From contig JANATF010000016.1 in NCBI GenBank assembly GCA_029449245.1, forward strand, positions 310,001-374,000: 64,000 bases of DNA, written 5' to 3'. Numbering within the stretch: the stretch's first letter is position 1; each line of letters opens with the position of its first letter. Below are positions 11,003-20,265 of this stretch, piece by piece. The DNA is from Mortierella alpina (Eukaryota; Mortierellomycota; Mortierellomycetes; Mortierellales; Mortierellaceae). A program made the translations under genes and the position numbers. The notes under the pieces are model-generated. The model was not told the origin of the DNA. It was given only the letters and a program-made list of their open reading frames with translations, and did no database searches.

Positions 11003-12049
11003 CAACGTCAAATACACATGTACCCCTGATTCAAAATATATATTGCCAATGGATAGAAGTCTTTGCTAGTCTGCCTTGCCTCTGCTTCTGGCTTCCCGCT
11101 ACAGAATTGAGCACTAGTTGTTTTGTTATTTGCAGAAAGGATGATGGCACTACACCAGTGGCTCTCGTTCTTTTCCTGTCAAACGCGCAGTTCGTTCAAT
11201 GTGCACTCAAAGTGAACAACGTCTCTGTGCTGGCTTTACATGCACCAGTGCTTGCAGATACAAAGCCTGTACTTCAATCGGCACACGCTACACGTGCGGG
11301 CGCTGGTCTGCGTGTCGTTATCGTCAGCACAAGGGTACTGCATACATGTAGACAAAAACATGGCACATTCACGCGTGATGAGCACAAGATGGTATTCTAC
11401 CCCCTCATTGCAGCCCAGCCCTTACCGTGCCTGTACATACGCTGTCTGAAACAATTCCTTGTGTTCTGATGGTCATGTCAAGGTACTCTTGGTGCTGTAC
11501 CGTCGTGCAGCAGCCAGGCCGGCAGCTTCTTTTTCTATTCTTTTCTTTTTTCGTCCACAGATTTGCCTGCATGCAGAACAAATGTGTAGATACATACATA
11601 TGGGCTTGTATACAATCTGAGCTCATAACCCATGCACTCAACAAGTAGAGGCACACTATTTTTACACATTCTGTTTAACACCTTCCTGGTGAACCATGGG
11701 GGCGGATTTGCAAAAGTGAGCGATCTCGCATACACATTTGGGGGGGAGGAGCTCACAAAGAGAGAAAAAAAGAGGGCTAGCAGTAGAATCTAAGTGCGCT
11801 ATTGGACATGTGCAAGCATAAACACATAATAAAAACAATGTGCCGATGAGCCTCTTCAGCTCTTTGTCCGGGTACACTATGTAGAAAAGGCATGGCCTGT
11901 CCCAAAAGTAAAGGCACCTCGCGGAGAGCAATATGCAAGGCAAAAACTATGTATTTAGCAAGTGGCATGCGCGGTCTCTGTACAATTTGTCCAAAGGTAC
12001 TGTATTCTGTCTCTACCATTTCATGGCGGCAACCTTCTTTTGTGTCTCT

Positions 12050-12110
12050 CTCTGCTTGTGTCTGTGTCTGTGTGTCTGTGTGTCTGTGTCTGTGTCTTTG
12101 TCTGTGGTCA
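12050..12110. repeat. (TGTGTC)n simple repeat
   Basis: Alternating tgtgtctg units make a Cys-Val-Ser-like spurious frame on the plus strand and a His/Gln/Thr frame on the minus strand. The tract is intergenic. Confidence 0.8.
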
Positions 12111-13970
12111 TCATGGCCATGCTTTTTTCTGATTTGAAGCTTCACAAGCATAGCATTTGTATGATGCAAACGCACGCACTAATCGACAACTCAAAATCGT
12201 CGCACTGGTCATCATGAAGACATGTCCTTGTTGCTAGCGAGCTGCAAGCGAGGGACAGAAATGCTATGAGCGAGTACAGCAGGCTGAAGGTTGGAGCAGG
12301 GCGTCGTGCCTTTTCAAGGGGCAGCGATGGCGAGAATGCGTTTTGGCTTTGTGTCACCATCCAAGACGGCAGTAGTCTGTTTTTGGTGGCTTTATGCGGG
12401 TGCATCTGCTGCTTGATCTTGCTTTTTTCGCTTGTTTCCTCTTTGCCCTCTTGACCTCTTGACCTCTTGACTCCTCCACCCCTCTGCACTCGACCCCTCT
12501 TTCGGGCCGTACTTCCTGACCGCACCTGAGATCGACACTCCCCTCACCGCAGCGCCCTTGTCTCGGCCTCAACTGTGCTTCAACTTTTGCTTCGACTTTT
12601 GCTTCGACTTTGCTTCAACGCACCTTACTGCCATCCACGATATTGTGTCCTCGGTGATCCAGCACGCAAGCTCTCTCGCCTTGATCGCCCTCCCTTCGTG
12701 CGGGTTTCGTCAAGCTCCCCACCCAGCACGCCATACTCATCAAGCTATGCATCTTGGCTTGCAGCAGTAGAAACGACCTCCCACAGAACCTGGTCCGATA
12801 GATTTACAGGGAGAGCAAACGCGAGGTAAATTCAAAAAAGTCTTCTACGTCGTTCTCGTCGTTCTCAAGAACGCACTACGTACTATATCTGTACATGTCC
12901 GGCCCGCCCATCAACCGACAACAGTGTCAACATGCCTTTGTGATTGAGGGGAATCAGCCAGCCGGGAAGTAGGGATCAATAGCGAGCTAAAGTGATGTCC
13001 TGAGTTGAGCCCTCGACATAAAGGGGGTTGGAACACACATATATATCCCTTTCCTCAGCCGTTCAACCGCTCCTCCCCATTCCCCTGTTCCTCCCCATTC
13101 TCGTGTGCTTCCTCATTCACCTTGGTCCTACCGTTCCTCCTCTTCCTGAGGCGCTAACATGGATCTTCCCGCCAGAAATATTGCAATATTCATGCCAACT
13201 CTAAACTTTGCATGACATTGATTTCCACAACGCTTTGCCGCCTACCACAATCGCACACAATCACGCAAAACACAAAACACAAAACACAAAGCACGCACAA
13301 AAGCGCGACACAACACGACCCTGCACGCCCACAAAGGCCTTCGATCTACCATAGCCTCGGCGACTTTTTTTCTTTTATCCACCGCAACGACCCGCTCTGA
13401 CCTTCCTTCCCGCCCGAGGGCCTATGACCACTGTGCACGTTCCTGACAATGAGCAGGCCGAGTTTGGGCAGCGGACATTGTCTGGCTGGCAGCACTTGCC
13501 CTGGCCTCGCACTGCTGCTGGCTCTCCCTCGGACCGTTTGTCCAAAAGAACACATCTTTTTCTCCTTGTTGTCGCTGCTGACCATGCTGCGGGCTGGTTC
13601 GTCGGTGCATCGTACGTAATATATTTTTGGATCGCCTCTGTCATGCCGCATGCATGTCCCTGTCCCTCCCCTTTGCCTCTCTTCCCTCTCGTCCCTCTCT
13701 TCCCTTCGTGTCTCGGGTCTCTCCTTTCCTCTGCGTCTCGTTTTCCCTCGCACCTGCTTACCTACACCCATGGGTGCATTACTGCTCCCTTCGTGAACAT
13801 GCACACCCTCCCGATGGTGCAACCACAAACACAGACGCAAAAACACAAGAATCGCCTCGGACTTGAGTTGGCGGGAAAAACGACCAGTCCCTGTGCCCAT
13901 CCATTTGAACACCCGTCAAAAGACACGGCTGTACAGGGCTGTTCCCCTTTTTTCAGACACCCCGGAATAC

Positions 13971-13978
13971 TTATATAT
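13971..13978 (+). promoter_or_regulatory. TATA-like element of the membrane-protein gene
   Basis: The sequence ttatatat lies about 145 bp upstream of the start codon at 14123 and precedes a pyrimidine-rich leader (ctttctttctccttctc). Spacing suits a fungal core promoter with a 5' leader of about 100 nt. Confidence 0.45.
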
Positions 13979-14122
13979 CTCACACAGTAATTAACCTTTT
14001 GCCGCCCTTTCTTTCTCCTTCTCTATCCATCGCTGCTCTTGGTCCACTCTCGATCTCTCGCTTGCCCTCTCCACTTCATCCCCTCCCACGACGACAGAGT
14101 CACAAATACGAAAACCACAGGC

Positions 14123-16684
14123 ATGTCCAGTGTGGACCTGTCCTCTATCACCGATTCACCCACGCCCACGCCCTCATTCACATCCACATCCATATTCACA
14201 ACAACAACCACTCTAGAACCACCCTCTCTCGCAGCACCCTCGACAGGATCACCCATAAAAGTCATTCTCGGCGCACTCGCACTCATAGCCTCATTGATCA
14301 TTATCATCGTAGCCATGGCCTGGTGGATCTTTAAAAGGCGGTGGCATCGTAAGAACGCGACGCATCCTAAAAAGCCCACAGCACCATCACATCCCGACCT
14401 TGAGTCTCAGCTTCAGGAGGACAGCGACGTGGAAGGCGCGACAACCAGCCACCCCAAACAAACAGCCAAGCGGCACACCGCCAGCAGCAACCCCAATACC
14501 CAGGACGATAGAGATATTGATGCTTCTAATGGACATTACACGACCCCTTCCCTTACACCCCATATACCCCAAGTCAAGACTAGCAGACCTAATGCGAACA
14601 ACAGTGACACATCGACACGCCATACCTCCACGACCTCCTCGCCGACACGTCATACTTCCACGACATCCTCGTCCTCTCGACTCCTACCTCCCATGCCTCC
14701 CTCCTCACCGTCCGTGCCAACATTCAGTTCCCTAGGCAATGTCCTCTGCCCACAAGGAGTCGATTTGGTTAATAAGCAACCGGGTGACACACACACCGAT
14801 TCTGGTCCTACGGCACGTCTGCTACCAATGGACATCCACATCGACCGCGTCGACATGGACATGGAATCACTGCTGCCCATTGTCATTAGCGATGAAATCG
14901 AGCCTGCTGCCATCCTTCGACTTCAGCAGCAGCAGCTACAGTTACAGCTACAGCTACAGTTACAGCTACAGCTACAGCAGCAAAAGCAGGATGAAGTACC
15001 TACCAATGAAACAAAGCCGTCAATAGCACAGCCAACGGCTGCCACAGCCACGCCGCCACTCCGTCGCCCAACCTTTGTGAGTCGGAAGAGCACTGACAGT
15101 TGCAGTAGCAGTAGGCCTCGAGTGTCAACCTCGTCAAGCCATCCACCGCCGCCGCCGCCACCGACCAGCCCGCCTCCTGCCATCCCTGGGGCCTCCCCAG
15201 ATAAACATACCGAGAACGACTGCAACCAAAGTAAGGTTTCGAGCGAGGCTTTGGCTGGTCCAAGTCTCCACGACCCTACCCCCAATGGCCAACTTGCATA
15301 CACTCGAGGCAGGCACCCTAGGGCGTCCACCGAGACTGGATCCGACCTCTCATCGTCAGAACCAAGTGTCAGACGAAGTATCAGTGTGGATTCAAGCGCC
15401 CGCTGGCTGGAGGATCAAGCCAGGTCCACGAGCCCCAAAGGCAGAGTCAGTACGAGCAGCCAGCGCTCCTTCCAGAGCATATATCCACCTCCAAGCACCC
15501 CTCCGCCCCCGCCTCCAGACGGAGCAGATCTCTCGCAGTCTCCACAGTCCATACAGCGTCGGCGTCACCAGAAGAAGCCCAGCCAGGTCCTCAGCCCATG
15601 CTTCTTTGCTCTTGCCGAGTCGTCGTCCAGCCTCCCTGCACTCTCGCCTCTGTCACCGCTCTCGCCTCCTCTTTCACCACTAGCGATCCAGGTCCCTAGA
15701 CCGTCATCACGAGCACTCTTCCACGGACCATCGTCCAGCTCAGGGCGTGGCACATCTGGTAGCGCCACTTTCGGGCGCGCCTCGAGTGAGAGTCCTGTGC
15801 CGAGACTGACCTTCACTCCAAAGTCAACCAAGACACCCACGCCGGCGCCACAGACCCCGGTCCAGGTGCAGCATCGGCGCGCGAGAAGCAGAAGTATCAG
15901 CCAACCCGAGACATATGGACTCACTCCAAATGCCTTCCCAGCATCCTCACTGGTGCCTGAGCTGGCCACATCTCCGCCATTGCTCCCGCTCAAACAAGAA
16001 ACAATGGCCTCCGCTACACAATCTTATCTGCTTCTCCGCCGCCCGTCGCTAGTCCTCAACAGCCAGCACCAACAGTCCTTGTTGATGAATCCCCCTGCTG
16101 CTCTTTCAGAACACACGAAGGCCGCCAGCAGCCCTGCATCTTTGGTCTCGACCCCCGTGGGATCTGATCCCTGTCACCAAACGCAGAGACACCGGCGAAG
16201 ACGTTCCCGCTCCCTGAGCTCTTGGAGAGAGCACTCCTCCTCGTCCATTCTTTCCTCCTCATCAACTCTGGAAGGCCATTGTCAGCTAGAAGAATCTCCG
16301 ATGAGTGAGCAAGGGTCTAGCAAAGGGGACGATGAGAAGCTCAGTGTGAGCAGCGTACGTGATTCTGATCAAGAACTGCAGGCGATAATTGCTGACGCAA
16401 GAGTCATTGCCGCCGCCAAGTGTGCGGCCATCAAGGCTGCTCGAGAATCAGCACGGAACCAGCATTCCTACTATCAGAGGATCTATGGTCTCGATTCTCC
16501 GTCTCAGCAGCCATTTTCGGCAGCTGCTGCAGCTATGAGTTCTGCTGCTGCCTATACTGCTGCTGGTGACACGGGTGGCCTGGATCGTGATCATTGGGGG
16601 AACATCATGCCCGTTTCAGGCCCTAGCACGAGTTCTTCTTCTCGCGCAGAGTCGCCGTTTTATCCCCAGCCCTCAGGTTTTTAA
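14123..16684 (+). CDS. single-pass membrane protein with long disordered Ser/Pro-rich tail
   Basis: An intronless 853-residue protein of no family I recognise. It has a short Ser/Thr/Pro-rich N-terminus of about 50 residues (likely outside and O-mannosylated). One strong membrane helix follows (VILGALALIASLIIIIVAMA), then a basic stop-transfer run (KRRWHRKN). The remaining ~750 residues are a cytosolic Ser/Pro-rich tail. The tail contains a 20-odd residue Gln/Leu run encoded by 14927-14981, proline runs, and Arg-rich phosphosite-like patches (RRRSRSLSSWREH). The layout resembles fungal wall-stress sensors of the Wsc/Mid2 type, but there is no WSC domain or recognisable signal peptide, so that role is only a guess. 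The open frame extends upstream to 14039 only through a TTG. The ATG at 14123, just before the Ser/Thr region, was chosen. Confidence 0.75.
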   Translation: MSSVDLSSITDSPTPTPSFTSTSIFTTTTTLEPPSLAAPSTGSPIKVILGALALIASLIIIIVAMAWWIFKRRWHRKNATHPKKPTAPSHPDLESQLQEDSDVEGATTSHPKQTAKRHTASSNPNTQDDRDIDASNGHYTTPSLTPHIPQVKTSRPNANNSDTSTRHTSTTSSPTRHTSTTSSSSRLLPPMPPSSPSVPTFSSLGNVLCPQGVDLVNKQPGDTHTDSGPTARLLPMDIHIDRVDMDMESLLPIVISDEIEPAAILRLQQQQLQLQLQLQLQLQLQQQKQDEVPTNETKPSIAQPTAATATPPLRRPTFVSRKSTDSCSSSRPRVSTSSSHPPPPPPPTSPPPAIPGASPDKHTENDCNQSKVSSEALAGPSLHDPTPNGQLAYTRGRHPRASTETGSDLSSSEPSVRRSISVDSSARWLEDQARSTSPKGRVSTSSQRSFQSIYPPPSTPPPPPPDGADLSQSPQSIQRRRHQKKPSQVLSPCFFALAESSSSLPALSPLSPLSPPLSPLAIQVPRPSSRALFHGPSSSSGRGTSGSATFGRASSESPVPRLTFTPKSTKTPTPAPQTPVQVQHRRARSRSISQPETYGLTPNAFPASSLVPELATSPPLLPLKQETMASATQSYLLLRRPSLVLNSQHQQSLLMNPPAALSEHTKAASSPASLVSTPVGSDPCHQTQRHRRRRSRSLSSWREHSSSSILSSSSTLEGHCQLEESPMSEQGSSKGDDEKLSVSSVRDSDQELQAIIADARVIAAAKCAAIKAARESARNQHSYYQRIYGLDSPSQQPFSAAAAAMSSAAAYTAAGDTGGLDRDHWGNIMPVSGPSTSSSSRAESPFYPQPSGF
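14925..14985 (+). repeat. CAG/CTA glutamine-leucine repeat in coding sequence
   Basis: CAGCAGCAG followed by alternating CAG-CTA/TTA codons encodes Gln-Leu repeats in the cytosolic tail of the membrane protein. Length variation would stay in frame only in multiples of three. Confidence 0.85.
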
Positions 16685-17071
16685 TAGAAGAAAAAGTCTC
16701 GCTCTCTCTTTGAGAGTCGAATAAAAAAAAGCTTTGTTATGGGCACTACTGACATCAAAAGGGAACGCCTTTTTTTTTTGAGACTTGAGAACTACTTGGC
16801 AATAATGACCTATCACCCGCCAAGTTCGCCTTGAATCGGTCTCCAGTCATCATTCGAAAGAGAACGCCTCTTAAGCCCTAATTTCTCAGGTATATGGGTG
16901 GATCCATGCTCCGAGAAAGAAAGGCCAAAAAAAAACCAGAAAGAAGACAAAAAAAAACCGACCCTCCACCACCCCGAACCCCTCATAATTGACCGTTGTC
17001 TCACCAACCCTCCCTTATTGACTAGTATGTTCACAGGCTCTTAGTTATCAAAAATTGACACCTTTACAAGA
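16685..17071. other. 3' flank of the membrane-protein gene
   Basis: A likely polyadenylation signal AATAAA sits at about 16720-16725, roughly 36 bp past the stop codon and just after a small inverted repeat (ctctctctttgagag). The rest, up to the tRNA, has A- and T-rich tracts and no gene I can support. Confidence 0.55.
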
Positions 17072-17142
17072 GCGTGGTTGGTTTAGTGGTATAATTACCG
17101 CCTGCCACGCGGTAGACCCGGGTTCGATTCCCGGACCACGCA
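17072..17142 (+). tRNA. tRNA-Gly (anticodon GCC)
   Basis: A 71-nt cloverleaf. The acceptor stem GCGTGGT pairs with ACCACGC (7 bp), with discriminator A. The D-arm contains GTTTAGTGGTA (A box). The anticodon stem ACCGC pairs with GCGGT around loop CTGCCAC, giving anticodon GCC at 17104-17106. The T-arm carries the B-box sequence GGTTCGATTCC. There is no intron. No T-run of four or more follows directly; the first strong one is at about 17234-17242, so either the 3' trailer is long or termination uses a weaker site. Confidence 0.97.
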
Positions 17143-18128
17143 CTTCGACAGTGAAGAAAACCCGCCTGCTATTTCTGCCCCATCCTGTACGGGGCGTTCC
17201 ACTCTTCTGAGTGTAAAAGCGGGCATTCGAGTCGTTTTTTTTTGTCAAAGTTTGTCTTTTTCTTCTTCTTCGATCAAGTCTTCTCTTTTCATTTTGCTTT
17301 CCTTCTTTTTACTCGTCTTTCGAAGCGCTACAGTATCATCCTTTTTGAATGCGAAACTGCTCGTGGGCATTTTCGTTGGATCAAAGAAAGAGAAAGCGTG
17401 CGTACATGGGCATACTCTTATTTTTCGTTTACGCGTGAACCTTTTTTTCGCTAGTGTGATCTCGCGCATTATCAGCTGAAGCACAGCGAGTTAGTTGATG
17501 GATGGATAATGCAATGAATGTTGAGGGACAAGACAACGGAATTCACGGCCTAGTACACTAGAGATTCTCCTGTAGAATGTCAGCTTCAGGAAGGCAATGG
17601 CTGTTTACCATATGTTTCGTAGCTACGGAACGGCCACACCCGTTGCTGAACTCAAAGCTGATATCAGGGAGACTCTTGTCTTGCTTTGCTTTTCGCCTGC
17701 TGAGGTGTAGCAATGAGCTTTGCTGGGGAATTCATCATCTGCAACCTATGATTCTTCATACCTCGGAGGCGCAGGCTTTAAGCACAGCGCAATTTCCTCG
17801 CGCCTTGACCTTGAAAGCTCGTGAACACGCATATGTACTTGCGTATCTATTGTGGCAGACGACTTTGTCCCTTAGGCCTGGGGCGACGAGCGTGATCAAA
17901 GTAAAAGACAAAGGGTCGGAAAGCTAGAGACGACAAAGACGGGAGAGCCTTTGACTGAAGTGCCTTTTCTATTCTGCTATTTTTACTTGTCAAATTACAG
18001 CTAGACATTCAGTACTCTGGGTGGGAAAGCAAATGAGCCAGTTTGAAGGATCATTCTTTGCTATGCACTACTACTCGCGTTCCTATTATCAAAAGAACCC
18101 CACCCAGGTATCGTGAAAACGAGCAGCA
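17143..18128. other. gap between tRNA-Gly and the thiolase 3' end
   Basis: T-rich tracts at 17234-17280 include the first pol III-type T-run after the tRNA. No gene is supported. The short frames (for example 17577-17927 plus) lack any family signal. Confidence 0.55.
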
Positions 18129-19712
18129 TTAGAAATCCTTTCTCTTTCAACACGAAGGTACCAGTCCTTGTCGCAAAAATAGAAAAGGGAGGAACTTACA
18201 ATGATGCAGGCCATGCCCATGCCAGTTCCAATGCACATGGTCGTCAACCCCAGTTTCTTGTTCTCTCGCTTCAATTCTGGCAGGATCGTAGCGATCTGGC
18301 GGGCACCCGTGCAGCCCAAAGCTATCAAGTTATTCAGCACGCGAGAGAAAAAAAAAAAGTCCAACGAAAAGAAAGAAGCCATGATGAGGGTTCCATCTGA
18401 ATACAAAAAAAAAAATCCAAAAGGAAAAGCAATACAACAAACGCAATAACTCCATCACTTACGATGACCTATGGCGATTGCGCCTCCGACCGGGTTCACC
18501 TTCTTGGGGTCAAGACCCAGCTCCTCAATGACATAGACGGCCTGCGAAGCAAACGCCTCATTGAGCTCAATCACATCGATATCCTTGATCTCCACGCCCG
18601 CCTTCTTGCACACCGCCGGGATCGCATACGCAGGCCCCACTCCCATGATCCTCGGAGGCACCCCCACCACCGCCGAGGCCACATACTTGCCCAGGATAGG
18701 CAACCCCAGCTTGTGAGCCGTCTTGCGCTTCATCAACAGCACCGCCGCAGCTCCATCCGACACCTGGGACGCACTCCCCGCGGTGGTCAATCCACCAAAT
18801 GCAGGCTTGAGTTTCGCCAACGACTCCTCGGTCACCCCTTCACGGACACCATCATCCTTCGAGACCACTATCTCCTTTTCATTCCCTTGCTCATCTTTGA
18901 TGATCGTCTTGACGGGCACAATCTCACTGTCGAATTTCCCTTGCTTTTGGGCCAGCGCCGCCTTTTGAAACGACATGGCCGAGAACGCATCCTGTCGGGG
19001 TCGATCGATCCCAAAATCCTTGGCCACGTTCTCGGACGTGGCCCCCATAGGTAACTGACAATCCCTGGCGGATGGGCTTGCCTCCGAGATCTTGGTCGAC
19101 GTCTGCGGCGGCATGGCAGAGGCTCCATAGCCCATGGTCATGGACTCGACCCCAGCTCCGATCCCAATGTCGATGAGTCCTGACTGGATATGGGCTGCGA
19201 TATTGACCACGGCTTGAAGACCCGAAGAACATTGACGGTTCGTGGTGTAAAGTGATGTCCTTTCTGGGTAGCCGGCATACAACGCTGCCATGCGCGAGAC
19301 CGTGGCACCGCCGGCGGCTTGGAGGACTGTGCCGACACAAATGTCGTCGACGATGGCAGGGTCGATCTTGGTACGGTCCTTGATCGCGATCAGCACTGCA
19401 GCCAAGAGATCCTCGCTTTGAGAGTGAAGCCATATGCAAACAAAGAAGCTTCGATTTTAGTCTATGTCTATGGCAGCAAAAGAAAAAGAAAAAAAAGGGT
19501 GGGTCGTCCTTGGAAGCAAAAACTTACGGCACAGTGTCCTTGAAGCCGCCCTTCTTGCCTCGGGTCATGGGTGTGCGGACAGCGTCGACAATCACCACGT
19601 CGTCTAGAGCCTTGACGCCGATTTTTGTGTGGATTGTCGACGAGGACGCGCCTAGGGTTGCCGAGAGCCCACCTGTGAGATGGGATGAGATTTGAGCCAG
19701 ACGCGAGGCCAT
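18129..19712 (-). CDS. peroxisomal 3-ketoacyl-CoA thiolase
   Basis: Catalyses the last step of fatty-acid beta-oxidation: thiolysis of 3-ketoacyl-CoA to acetyl-CoA and a shortened acyl-CoA. Exons complement(18463-19415, 19528-19712) plus complement(18200-18321) join in frame. A tiny last exon ending at TAA 18129-18131 completes about 424 residues; its exact acceptor is uncertain, and RKDF or DF are possible endings. The N-terminus RLAQISSHL fits the PTS2 import signal (R-L-x5-H-L), so the enzyme should enter peroxisomes. Thiolase hallmarks are NRQCSSGLQA with the nucleophilic Cys, GGAIAIGHPLGCTGARQ spanning the second intron with its catalytic His, and near the C-terminus MCIGTGMGMA with the surrounding active-site Cys. 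NEAFASQA is also present. The order of exons and motifs matches ACAA1/POT1. Confidence 0.94.
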
Positions 19713-20265
19713 TCTGATGGTGTGGATTGATTCTTTTCTTTTTTGGAGAGTAGATGTGACCGAATGAGCTTCTTGACTCAAGCAATTGCAGTGATGTGTG
19801 TGTATGTGCGTGTGGAAGTATGACAAAGGAGAGTGTTTGAACGAAGAAGAGGGGAGAGAAGAAAGACTTTTTATGCTTGCAGATTGCGTAAAAAAAAAAA
19901 TGCGCAAGGGCCTCTCTCTGGAGATCGCATGGATGAATTTCCTTCCGGCCCAATTGTGGAGGGCGGCTGCGGTGTGCATTTGTCACACCGTCGGTTCCGA
20001 CATGAGATCGAGGTTGAAGGCTCATGTGAAGGATCGCCTGTTGCAACACAACACGCGCTCACATTGCTCCATACACAGACAAACCGCGATCCAGTCGGTA
20101 GCATGTCCGTCCTGTTGTCGTTCTTGCCTCGGTTTTATCAAGCAATGGAGAGAAGCAAAACAGAAGTGATCGAGGATCACCGCCGCGACTGCGCACGCTT
20201 CACTCTCTTTCTTTGGATATAGAATGCATATATTTTTTTTTTGAATTCGAATTGGATGACACGGA
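19713..20265. other. thiolase promoter and antiporter 3' flank
   Basis: No gene supported. On the minus strand it holds the 5' flank of the thiolase gene (T-rich, GTGTGTATGTGCGTGTG near 19797-19813) and, at its right end, the 3' flank of the Na+/H+ antiporter. Confidence 0.55.

Larger units (their letters stand above)
11003..14122. other. 3.1-kb region with no supported gene
   Basis: I see no multi-exon frame with family features on either strand. It holds a TGTGTC repeat (about 12050-12110), a CACAAAACA repeat (about 13262-13298), T- and C-rich tracts, and short frames that look like chance. One open stretch at 12575-12829 ends at a possible donor (AACGCGAG/gtaaat) but has no convincing partner exon. 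A TATA-like element at 13971 belongs to the next gene. Confidence 0.5.

Noticed and set aside
12558-12829. plus-strand frame with SSPPSTPYSSSYASWLAAVE ending at a donor-like site
   Set aside because: No upstream or downstream partner exon in a compatible phase was found, so I did not build a gene on it.
13346-13990. overlapping 188-residue frames on both strands
   Set aside because: Both strands are open because of low stop-codon density in C-rich sequence. Neither has family features.
14039-14122. N-terminal extension of the membrane protein
   Set aside because: The upstream start would be a TTG. The sequence looks like a pyrimidine-rich leader, and the first ATG (14123) fits a plausible topology.
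18089-18199. thiolase C-terminus read through its last intron
   Set aside because: Reading through gives an unconserved basic tail; splicing out the intron gives an ending of the right length for the family.
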